Source of the DNA: Symsagittifera roscoffensis
Lineage: Eukaryota > Xenacoelomorpha > Acoela > Convolutidae
Direction of reading: 5' to 3'
NCBI RefSeq assembly: GCF_963678635.1
Contig: NC_087064.1
Location: 47,601,346-47,665,345, forward strand
DNA: 64,000 nt
Shown: positions 54,471 to 64,000 of the stretch, one piece after another
How positions within the stretch are numbered: position 1 is the stretch's first letter
Layout: every line of letters begins with the position of its first letter
Notes under the pieces: generated by a model
What the model was told of the DNA's origin: nothing
The model's input: only the letters and a program-made list of their open reading frames with translations
The model's database searches: none
Program-made: the position numbers and the translations under genes

Positions 54471-56029
54471 CAAAAGCCAACAAAAACTTTTATATTTAGA
54501 ATTGTATTAGCATTGAATATAGATTTTCATTTGCAAACATAGTATCTTTGAAGAAAAGTCTTCAACAAAAATTATAGGGGCTAAACTTACTATTGTACAA
54601 TAACGGCTGATAAAAACGTCTCTTGTCGTTCTCTACAAAATCTGCAGTAAATTTAAAAAGATACCTGGAAAAAAGAATTATTGAAAATAAAATTACAAAA
54701 ATTAATTAGTATGCATACTAATTGTTAATATATATGAATCATCTCTTCATCCCAGCTTCATCACCTAAAACAAAACAGCGAATCATAAATCTACTAACAT
54801 CATCAAAAACTATTAAAACTAAAATTTTCTATTAAATTAAACCTTAACTTAATTTATAAAGGCCTATCCTAATTCTTATTTTTGTTCAAATTAAACTTAT
54901 TTAAAATTAACAGATCATCAAGGCTTTCCTTGGATCTTTAATTCACTTTTAATCAAATTAAATTTAGTTTCATTAATTTTATATCCTTATCATCAAGGCT
55001 TATCCTTGGATTAAATAGAACAATTTTGTTCTCCCCCTCACAATTAATAAAGTGTCTAACGATCTCAAACGTCGATTTGCTACCCAACCCTTCCTCAAGA
55101 TCCAGGAGTAATAGAAATTTTTCAATCAAACTAACCATTATAATGAGGATAAACAGTGAAGAACTTCGGTTATTCATCCATCATTTGACCCCCCATCTTA
55201 CCTGACACAATATAATACTTAAACTTAGTTAGTTTAAAATAGTGTCTAACGAACTACTTGTGATCTAATTATACCCGAACCTTGTGGATTGATTTATTAT
55301 TCTTCAACCTTGATCACAATCACTACCCCTAGGTAAGATTAAGTAAGTTAACACTTTAACTTAGACTAGCCACGAGAAAATAAAAATAATTCTCAGGAAC
55401 TTTTCTCTCCAACCCTGAATACATGACCCAAATTAGGCTAACCACAAAAAATTGTAAGAACAAGCAGCTTAAGACATTAAAAATCTCTAATCCAAATTTT
55501 GCATCCGTCATCCTAAAGCTTATGTCACTAGACAATTTAGGATATAAACAAACAATCATATTACACAATTGTGAAATAAACAACAACAAAAAAAATGATC
55601 TCGTAGTCACTCCACACAAACAAACAATAGGATATATTAGAACAAAATGATATACAATTACAAGGAAATGTTTAAGCAAACAAAGACAAATTACACGAAA
55701 AAGATTCTCAAAGCGAAGAAACGCAGTCTCCGAATCAGAACCCAGTAACTTAGAAGAACTACATAAATAAAAGTTATCAAGTTAAGGATATATTATTTTT
55801 TCTTCACTCAGAAACCACATCACAATCATCAATACGAGGAAAACGAAGAAATAAAAAGACATACAAAAACAAACCAGTAAGTCTATACAATTGGAATCAA
55901 CCAATAAAACACATTAAAAACTACACATTAACAGTCGTGAAACACAAAAACGGATAAAAATGAAGAAAGCCAAGACAAAACTCCATTCTTCCATTTTTAA
56001 TCAACCCACTCACTGAAGATAGAGGACAA
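54471..56029. other. AT-rich interval; possible 5' end of the next element, no gene recognised
   Basis: No coding domain. It contains a 20-bp perfect palindrome (54704-54723) and two copies of AGTGTCTAACGA (55052 and 55241). It may include the 5' LTR and leader of the AT-rich Ty3 element that follows, but no LTR partner lies in the window. Confidence 0.4.
54704..54723. repeat. Perfect 20-bp palindrome
   Basis: AATTAGTATGCATACTAATT equals its own reverse complement. It lies in non-coding AT-rich DNA. Confidence 0.9.
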
Positions 56030-56196
56030 ACACAATTTTGTCAAAGTTTAATCGCAAATTCATTTGAAAAAGGAAATATTCCTTATACATCAAAATTTCC
56101 AGAAGTAAAAATCAAAAGTCAAAATATTGATCGCTATTTAAAAGGAGTATGTAATATAACACAACAGTAGGGAATCTATACCATAGAAATCAAATG

Positions 56197-56384
56197 ACCA
56201 AGTACGTTTCATGTTAGATATCTACTTCAACCAGACGACGTAGATATGAAATTTTCAAAAGTATTCACACAATACATAAAAAATAAAAAAGAATTCAACA
56301 TCAAAACTCACATAGAGCGAACTCAATTTTCACTAACAATGTATTTTCAATAATCTATAGATATCTATCTATACTAGAGAAAGC
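56197..56384. repeat. 180-bp tract, source copy of the insertion inside gag
   Basis: ACCAAGTACGTTTCATG... to ...ACTAGAGAAAGC. The same tract, with small differences, recurs at 57911-58090. Confidence 0.88.
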
Positions 56385-56412
56385 AGAATTGCAAGGAACT
56401 TCAATAGTTTGA

Positions 56413-57141
56413 ACATCTAGACTTACAGCTGTAAGACATGAAATTGCAATTTTCTCCGAATTTTTAAACGCAATCCGTGAAATTTTAACCAACGACGAAG
56501 TTTCACAGAATGCTAAACACGATTTACAGAAAATCTTATCGAGGTTTATCATTGTTTATTTCACACATAATATTGATTTAATCTCACAAGCAAGAAAAAT
56601 TTTAAGACCTGAAAATTCAACTGATGAAATTGTCGTAGCAGAACAATCAGATTATGTTTGGGACCCTGAATGGTCTCATCCACTATTCCTGAACATACCA
56701 ACAGACATTTCAAGTCAAGCAATTAGCACAATTTTTAATCACAAAGATTCTGTTAAAGTATATCCACTCACAATTGACGCAACACCTTTAAACTCTAATT
56801 CATTTCTAACCGATAGAATAGGGAATAATAGTGTAAACTCAACCCTCATACAACAAGAAAACCTAAATGGAACTACAAATCTTACACAACAAGACACTCA
56901 AACACCATCACGTTTCGTAAATGAAGAAATAGTTGAAATAAAAACAACAACAGCACAACAAAGTGTTTCACCAATACATCCAAATCATACAACTCCAAGA
57001 CCTAAAAATCCAACATTACCACAGGTAACCTTACAATCTACAGTTAAACCCTCCGTTGTTCCAAAATATACACAATTGGATTATCAAACGTTGAGACCAA
57101 TGACAAAACCAACAACACAAAAACAAAGAACATTCACTTGA
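56413..57141 (+). pseudogene. gag: N-terminal Gag region of the AT-rich element
   Basis: Open for 242 codons between two TGA codons, without an ATG start. The first part is helical in character (EFLNAIREILTND, LQKILSRF) with YVWDPEWSHPLFL. The second is Thr/Pro/Gln-rich (TTPRPKNPTLPQ). Reading carries on after the TGA at 57139-57141 to about 57340 in the same frame. It was probably the N-terminal part of Gag. Confidence 0.55.
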
Positions 57142-57688
57142 AATATTTTTGCAGAACATAATTATAACTATGTAAATAGACCACAAACAACTGAACCCTC
57201 TCGTGCAAACACGCAAAATCACTTATTCTCACAAAGACAAATTTTCCAAAAACCATCAACAAACTCAGTAAATTTTAATGATTATCCACAAATTTCACAA
57301 GGCCAAATTGAAAATTATCCTTTTTTTTCAGCAAAACTAAAATAATAGACAACAAAATAAAAATAGGCATTAAACAACCTATTATACATCTAACTGTTTT
57401 TCATCAGATGATGAAGAATATTGTAACCAAAATCATCAAAAATTTTATCAAAACCAAAGACTCAACTCTTACCACGTAAACCAACACGATATTTTTGAAT
57501 CATATACACAAGAACACCATATGCAACAACCAAGATCAAATCAAGCATCTAAAAATGATAATTTTCATTCACAAAACCCAGTTAGTACACATTCTTATCA
57601 ACCAACGCAAATGCAAAAAGAAATCCGGCTACACTAGTACATACAACAACATGAAATAACAAAGAGTCAACTTACAAATTTTTCACAA

Positions 57689-58875
57689 ATGCCAAATGCC
57701 GCAGAATCAGTTCAAATGACAATAAATCGATACCTAATGGGTGGATCGTCAATAAGGTCAAACAAGCTTTTAAGGGTATTTAAGGGTACATACTCTGAAT
57801 ATTCTGTAGAAGATTATTCAAATGCAGTAAGAGCAAATCTAAATTTAAATATAGGACCTGAACCAATAAATACACCACTTTACCAAAATTGGATACATAG
57901 ACGCCAAATCACCAAGTACGTTTCATGTTAGATATCTACTTCAAACAGTCGACGTAGATATGAAATGTTCAAAAGTATTCACAGAATACATAGAAAATAA
58001 ACAACATCAAAACTCACATAGAGCGAATTCAATATTCACTAACAATGTATTTTCAATAATCTATAGATATCTATCTATACTAGAGAAAGCTTTTAATGGT
58101 ATTTACGGGTACAGACTCTGAATATTCTGTAGAAGATTATTCAAATGCAGTAAGAGCAAATCTAATTTTAAATATAAGACCTGAACCAATAAATACACCA
58201 CTTTACCAAAACTGGATACATAGATGCACAGCGTTAATACAAACCACACTTGATGGCGCAGCTCAAAAATGAGTTTTACATATAGATATGAAATCAGATT
58301 GGAAAAGATTCACACAAAAATTTTCAAAAATGTTTGATTCTGAAAGAAACAAACAACATCAAAGACTTTTATGCAATGAAATTCGTAGACTACCAAATGA
58401 AACGATCAAACAATTAGCAGTAAGGATCGAAACACTAGTCCAAAAAGCATATTCACTCAACACTCATGATTATAAAAACACAAAAATGAAAGATATTTTA
58501 ATGATGACTCTAACACCTCAATTACAAAAAATAGCGATCAAAAAGAGAGTATCACATCCTTCCTCAAATCGAGAACCAAATTTAGATTTCAGGAAACTAA
58601 TTAATAAACTAGAACTAGCAGAAATCACAATGAAACAGGAAGAAATAGAAAATCTCAAACTACAAAATTTTAATCATGTTCAAACCACTACAACACAAAT
58701 AAACAATATACACAATTCAAAAATAGATTTATCCGAAAAGATCACTGATATTATGAACATATACGAGAAAAACCCAAATTTTAAAGGTAAACCATCATTC
58801 AAAAAATGGTGTAACTATTGCCGAAGATACGGACATAGCATTGCTGAATGCAGACAAAAACAACAAGACAACTAG
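57689..58875 (+). pseudogene. gag: Gag capsid-like domain and zinc knuckle, internally duplicated
   Basis: The capsid-like part starts around RVFKGTYSEYSVEDY (57765) and is interrupted at about 57904. A copied 180-bp tract follows (57911-58090), then the same gag segment starts again (58087). It continues through ALIQTTLDGAAQK, an in-frame TGA at the usual Trp (58270-58272), and then an open frame from 58288 with LCNEIRRLPNETIKQLAVRIE. It ends with a complete CX2CX4HX4C knuckle (CNYCRRYGHSIAEC) that would bind RNA. Confidence 0.78.
57911..58090. repeat. Copied 180-bp tract inserted in gag
   Basis: A copy of 56197-56384. Its last four bases (AAGC) are also the first four of the repeated gag segment (57762 and 58087), so the junction shows microhomology. 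Confidence 0.85.
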
Positions 58876-58979
58876 ATAAACAATAAAAGTACAAGGAACC
58901 AAACAAATCATTTTATCAGTACATGAAAAGATCAAAATTTACCAATAAAGAACATTCACAGCAATAACAGTACTGGAAA

Positions 58980-59540
58980 ACCAATTCCAAACACTTCAAC
59001 TTATTCAAGAAACCAATCACCTTATAACTCTAACTACAGAGGCAGATCACCAGACCAAAGAAATTCACGTAGTTTCTCACAAAACAGATATATTCGATCA
59101 AATAGTCGAAATAATTTGTATCGAAAAAGTTATTCACGATCAAACTCAAACAGACCAGAATATTCGTTTGATACCCGATCCCCTTCACACTCTAGGAATA
59201 GACACTATTCCAATGATAGATTAAGAAATTCATCGTACAAATCACATAGAAATTTTTCCAACATTAAGAATAGAAGCTACTCAAATAATCGAAATCAACG
59301 ATACCAAAACAATAGACCAAGAGACTATTCAAACAACAGATCAAAAGATCAAAGATCTAACTAAAACAGTTATCAAAACAGATCACGAGATAACTCACAA
59401 AATAGAAACTCAAACTATAACAATAGACAAAGAAACTACTCTCAATTACACCATAGGAATCATACACGTTATCCCAATTCTCAAAACAAATATAGAAGCA
59501 ATATACCAAAACATCAAGGACAACTAAATCAAGTATAAAC
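58980..59540 (+). pseudogene. Arg/Ser/Asn/Tyr-rich region after the Gag knuckle
   Basis: Imperfect repeats of RNYSNNR-, RSRDNS- and SRSNS-like words form a basic low-complexity tail, broken by a TAA at 59362-59364 and continuing in the same frame to 59540. Such basic repeats may bind nucleic acid. No domain is recognised. Confidence 0.6.
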
Positions 59541-59929
59541 AACTGAAGAAACTAATTCAGACCCCCTGGTATTGATAATACGGAAAGTACTGAATTACAA
59601 TTAAATCACATCAATTGCGAATCTACAGACAGTGAAAAACAATTTCAGTCAACATGATAGAAGTTGAAAATGACCATGAAACTGTTACGTACGAACAACC
59701 ATTTCATTCACATGTCTATGGCAATCAATTAGAACTTCTTTTAGATTTTTACAATAGACCTAGAAAAAATAACATACCAATAGATAGAGCAAGAAGTAAA
59801 TGAAGCAACGACATTACACGAACGTGAAAAAGAACAAGCACCATGTTCTAGTACAAATCACATTTACCAAAACGTACCAAAAAAACCACCAAGAGAAAAA
59901 AATTGGACAATCCTATTTCTCTTAGAAAG

Positions 59930-60010
59930 TCCAAAAATTAAAGAGTTTCAATCACCAGACATTAAAATAGATTTTTTAAAATAGATTCTGGAGCAGAATC
60001 AAATATTATT
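59930..60010 (+). pseudogene. pol: Aspartic protease remnant (DSGA)
   Basis: Codons for D-S-G-A-E-S-N-I-I lie at 59984-60010, the usual active-site motif of a retroelement protease. The preceding KIDFLK is in a slightly different frame. The rest of the domain is displaced by the rearranged segment and resumes, degenerate, after 60670. Confidence 0.6.
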
Positions 60011-60042
60011 AATATTCCAACCAAAAATCACGTAAACCAAAA

Positions 60043-60650
60043 ATGTTTACAGCAAACGCCAATAAAAATGCACGAGGTTATTGTCAACCAAACAAAGATT
60101 CAATTTGTTATAATTTATCATCACATACCCATAATAAAGATCACTTTCATCACACACAAACACATACCGAATGGATTTTAAAAAGAGATAAAAAACACAA
60201 CAAAAATGACAAAAAAAAATTGCTGCAAAGGCAAAACATAAATAACCAAATCAATCCACGCTTTAAACCAACAACAGATTTAAAAAATGGAACATTTGTT
60301 TTAATTCCCAACTTTACGACGCAGAAAGGAATTTCTAAAAAACTAAAACCACTCCGAAAAGGACCATACCAGGTAATTGACATACCACTGATGTCACATA
60401 CAATTTAACTGACACAAATAAAGAATAAATTATTCAACATCGAAACAACCTATTACCCTATTACCCAAAAGAATACGCACTCCGTGAATTAACACAATTA
60501 TATTCTTTCACAGGTTTAGAAATTGTTCAAAACAATTCAGAAAATGAATCGAATCAACACACTGATGAACAAATGAATTCAAAAACAGACCAACAAAAAG
60601 AACTCGTTCACCGAACATTCCCTTCCCCTAAACACCAGTCAATGAAATAG
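60043..60650 (+). pseudogene. pol: Misplaced integrase C-terminal segment between protease and RT
   Basis: Contains RFKPTTDLKNGTFVLIPNF and LKPLRKGPYQVIDIP, typical of the SH3-like/GPF region that ends Ty3 integrases, then a tail with HRNNLLPYYPKEYALRELTQLYSF-like sequence in shifted frames. Integrase C-terminus belongs after the catalytic core, yet here it precedes RT. The 20-mer GAGCAGAATCAAATATTATT occurs at both sides (59991-60010 and 60650-60669), which marks the rearrangement. Confidence 0.7.
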
Positions 60651-60669
60651 AGCAGAATCAAATATTATT

Positions 60670-61557
60670 TTTACTTTCCAACTTGGAATGAAATCACGAT
60701 TTTTCATCCAAAACCAATACTTTTGAAGTCAGCCATTAAACTAGCAAAAGCACAAGGATCAACCTTAACAAACTACGGAATAATCCACTTGTAAATTTTC
60801 CTTGTTCACATTAAAACAATGAAACAAAACAAACTCTTAAATAAACCATTTAAGCAAACCTTCCACATCACAGATATAAAACACAATATCATCGGAATTC
60901 CATTCATCACTAAATACATACAAACTATCAATATATTAGACAGCAAAATTAATATAAAAGGTAAATAGACAAGAATGCATAACACCGCTTTATCATTCTT
61001 CTAAAGAATGAACAAACAACAACCAATTTTCTCCCCTTTAAATTTTAAACAAAAATTTCACCCCATTTATAATAAAGAAAGAAAACATATTAAGCCTCTC
61101 TCAGGATATATTTATGAATTTCCGATCTTACAAGTTCACCAATACAACAAAAATTAAAAGAGACAACATCTCTATATGTCTGACTTTGAATTTAGACCAA
61201 TTCACAAATTTTTAGAGTAACAATTTTATCCATAAAATACATCAAAAACTCAAATTCTGAAATTATTTCTTTACATGTATACAATATTTCACAATATAAA
61301 AAAAGCTTCCTCTAGGACTCCTAGGATACTGTGAAACTAATGCAAAAAATTCTCCTACAAAACAAGTAGCTTATTGAGTAAATAATATATTACCACTATT
61401 AGATATATGTCAATCAACAATTCTTGACAAAGAATTATCCATAAATCATATAATAAGCAACGAAAGAAGAAATACAGACTTTTTCACAAAAACACCTTAT
61501 TTTAGACCAACATTCAAAATTTCACACTATACAGAAGAACAGCAAAAATTCTTAACA
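60670..61557 (+). other. Degenerate protease-RT linker
   Basis: No long frame, but pieces in several frames look like coding sequence of the same element (for example FHITDIKHNIIGIPFITKYI near 60860-60920 and LLGYCETNA-like sequence near 61310-61340). It is treated as decayed Pol. Confidence 0.45.
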
Positions 61558-62616
61558 TTGTTATATTTTCAACACTCTCAAATAACACAGAATGAATTTG
61601 AAAAACTAGCTGGTTTACTATTAAGATACCCAACAGTTTATGCCAAATCTAAACTCGACGTTGGAAAAATAAATTCACCACTACATTTACCTTTGAAACC
61701 TGATGCAGTTTTCAAAAAACAAAGGGCAAGCAAAGTACCAATCCACTTATATGACAAAGTTAATAGATTACTTCACATTCTAGAACAATATGAAACAATA
61801 TCTCCAGTAAATAAAGAAGAGCAGCCAAAAGCAAATAACTTTATCAACCCTGTTTTTATTTTAGCCAAAAGAGAATCACTAAAAATAGTTCTAGAAGCTA
61901 GATATCTCAATTCACTCATTAATGAATCTAAATGTAATTGGCCTATAGAACCAATTCAAGTAATTTTGACAAAAACAAACGGTAAATACTTTACAATCGC
62001 AGATATGAATACTGCATCTAATCAAATGGCACTGGATGACCAATCACGACGATTAACACAATTCGTTATTGGAAATCATCAATACGAATTTATTAGTTTA
62101 TTCTATGGCATATCCATAGGACCAGCAGCTTTCTCAGCTTTCATGAGCCAAATTTTTAGACTACTTGTACTCATTAAAAATGCAATCACATACTTAGACA
62201 ATTTCTTTATGCAATCACAAACAAAAGATGAAATTTTCATAGTTCTAGAAAAAAATCACCAAATTTTACAGAACGAAAACATGAAAGCAGCCCCAGATAA
62301 ATCACATGATTTCTTGACACGCGTAAAATTTCTTGGACACATCATAGAAAAAGATACTATAACCCCACTGAAATCACGAATTGATGCAATTCAAAAACTC
62401 CAACCACCTACAAACAAAAAGAAAATCCAAGGTTTTCTTGGAATGTTAAATTTCTTAAATAAATACGTCTATAAAATGCAATTATATTTAAGACCATTCT
62501 ATAACATTCCTGGACAGCAAAACAATTTTGAATGGACAACAGAACATCAAACACGATTTGAAGAAATAAAAAAAACTTCTCACCGAACAAATTTCAAACA
62601 CAATCCCAGATCCTAA
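61558..62616 (+). pseudogene. pol: Reverse transcriptase of the AT-rich Ty3 element
   Basis: 352 open codons. Ty3 RT motifs in order: VPIHLYDKVNRLL, FINPVFILAKRESLKIVLEARYLN, YFTIADMNTASNQMAL (first Asp), FYGISIGPAAFSAFMS, AITYLDNFFMQSQ, VKFLGHIIEKDTITPL and KIQGFLGMLNFLNKYV. The catalytic box reads YLDN instead of YLDD (GAT to AAT), which should abolish polymerisation. The ORF ends where RNase H begins in another frame. Confidence 0.88.
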
Positions 62617-63086
62617 TCAATCAATTTATGCAATGTGCGATGCTTCAAATTTTGGCATCGTTGCAGCATTATTACAATCCCACAATGGAACAAATAAAAT
62701 GAATCTTAGATTAGCAAATTCTCGCTTATTGACACAAGCTGACTTACGACTCTTCACTCTTATGAGAGAATGCACAGCTATCATACACACTCTAACAGAA
62801 TATGAATTTTTGACACTTGAATCAAAACATCCAACATTTTTATTTACAGACCACAAACCTATCATATTTCTTTTTACACAAAAATCAAATCCAAACCATT
62901 TATAGAGTTTATAGATTTCAACTAATACTAATGAAATTTCCAAACTTACACATAGTATGGACAGCAGGAAAAAACCTTGCACTACCTGACACTCTTAGTA
63001 GAAATACACCATCTGAACTACTAACAAGGAAAACAACAGCTGAAACTTCACCACGATTAGAGTGTAAATATGCAGTAAAAAAGTGA
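62617..63086 (+). pseudogene. pol: RNase H of the AT-rich Ty3 element
   Basis: YAMCDASNFGIVAALLQ (first Asp) starts near 62626. Then come LMRECTAIIHTLTEYEF (Glu) and LFTDHKPIIFLF (Asp). A frameshift near 62900 leads to YRFQLILMKFPNLHIVWTAGKNLALPDTLSR, the end of the domain. Confidence 0.82.
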
Positions 63087-63300
63087 CATTGAACAATCAC
63101 AAATGAACAACCTACATCTTTTTCCACTCTATTTAGATTGAAAAAACAACCATTATGAAGTTGATCTATTAGGCACATCTACATTCAAGCCGATTCCATG
63201 TTCACATTAGATCAAAATTAATACTCACCAGAAACTACTTAAAAAACCACATAAAAAGGACACATTCCCTTTAGTAGAAAAAGAAAACCTAACGGAACGA

Positions 63301-64000
63301 AGAAATTTATCAGGACCGTTACCAAGCGAATCAAAATACACAATAAATCAAGTTTTTAATTTACATGAGCCACTTGACACCATACCCCTATCAAAAATAG
63401 AAGTAGAAAACATTTTCCTGCCAACAACAGAAAAAATCACAATAGAAATATTACAGAAATATCAAAACCTTGATCCCGTCATTAGACAGCTAAAATTATG
63501 GCGCAAATACAAAACTAAGCCAACCAAAGCTGATACCACAATCTTAGGAAACAAAACACTCCTTAGATACTTCAGAAAATTCAATAACACTACCATAAAT
63601 GAAAACACAGACATTTTAGAATATCAAACATCTAATTTTAAAGTACCATGACTCCCTTTGAGTATGATGTTATTAGCAATCAATACTTCACACACCTTAC
63701 ACACTAAAGGACATTCAGGATCAGAAAAAAAAACATATTCTAACTTTATTCAAAATTTTTATTTCCCAAATAGACCAATTTGGATCAAAATATTATGGAA
63801 TGATTGTATAATATGCCAATTAAATAAAACCTACCCAAATCAAAAACAAATTGCAGAAAAACAAGATTTCAAAGGACAAAGTCTATGTTTTAATCGCAGA
63901 ATATCATTTGACACAAAAGGGCCAATTTCACCATTCTCAGAAGGAAACTCATATATAATGGTATTTTTTGATGCATTTACACATCATGTAGTACTTAATC
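63301..64000 (+). pseudogene. pol: Integrase of the AT-rich Ty3 element (cut by window edge)
   Basis: One frame from about 63301 with a single TGA (63649-63651). Zinc domain: HTLHTKGHSGSEK with CIICQL (HHCC). The core begins ISFDTKGPISPF (first catalytic Asp) followed by YIMVFFDAFTHHVV. The remaining catalytic residues would lie beyond the window. Confidence 0.8.

Larger units (their letters stand above)
56030..64000 (+). mobile_element. AT-rich Ty3-type retroelement, rearranged, runs off the right edge
   Basis: Gag with a zinc knuckle, an Arg/Ser/Asn-rich region, protease, RT, RNase H and integrase appear in that order on the plus strand, all heavily mutated. Two internal rearrangements are visible: a gag segment duplicated around a copied 180-bp tract (57762-58229), and an integrase C-terminal fragment sitting between protease and RT (60011-60650). 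The base composition is far more AT-rich than the giant element. No LTR is identified in the window. Confidence 0.8.

Overview
The window looks like a repeat-dense stretch of an animal genome. I see no host gene. BEL/Pao-type retroelements are known only from animals, hAT elements and three other Ty3-type retroelements are present, and the spacers are AT-rich; there are no operons or tRNAs. The lineage (nematode, flatworm, cnidarian or other invertebrate) cannot be fixed from the sequence alone. Nearly everything that codes is transposon-derived, in different states of decay.

Layout, left to right. (1) 1-2.8 kb: the 3' half of a BEL/Pao pol gene, running in from the left edge. (2) 4980-6848: a hAT DNA transposon with an 8-bp target duplication and terminal inverted repeats. 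Its transposase is itself interrupted by a 469-bp MITE (5850-6318) with its own 8-bp target duplication. (3) 10035-32683: a giant (22.6 kb) LTR retroelement bounded by two 904-bp LTRs that differ at about 8 positions by eye. It has a long leader with two tandem-repeat blocks, a Ty3-type gag-pol, and two long extra genes downstream of pol. ORF2 is a coiled-coil protein with a complete SGNH-esterase catalytic set. ORF3 is a protein of about 2,300 residues that I cannot assign to any family. (4) 33730-45667, minus strand: the 3' half of a second, clearly diverged member of the same giant family (end of pol, ORF2, ORF3). It is broken by frameshifts and contains a 2.5-kb tandem duplication. (5) 45668-52840: a decayed Ty3 element with 398-bp LTRs, whose 3' end, LTR and flank were duplicated in tandem as a 1.26-kb unit, giving a third LTR at 53699-54101. 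(6) about 56.0-64.0 kb: an AT-rich, internally shuffled Ty3-type element that runs off the right edge.

The most interesting content is the giant retroelement family. Two copies related only distantly keep the same gene order after pol, the same esterase residues, a four-cysteine CX4CX6CX4C module in ORF3 and the same extreme C-terminus of Pol. This suggests that ORF2 and ORF3 were working parts of the element and were under selection. Every copy here is damaged: the giant element carries one TGA, one TAA and one TAG inside otherwise open genes plus a deletion in ORF3, so it could move only with help from intact relatives.
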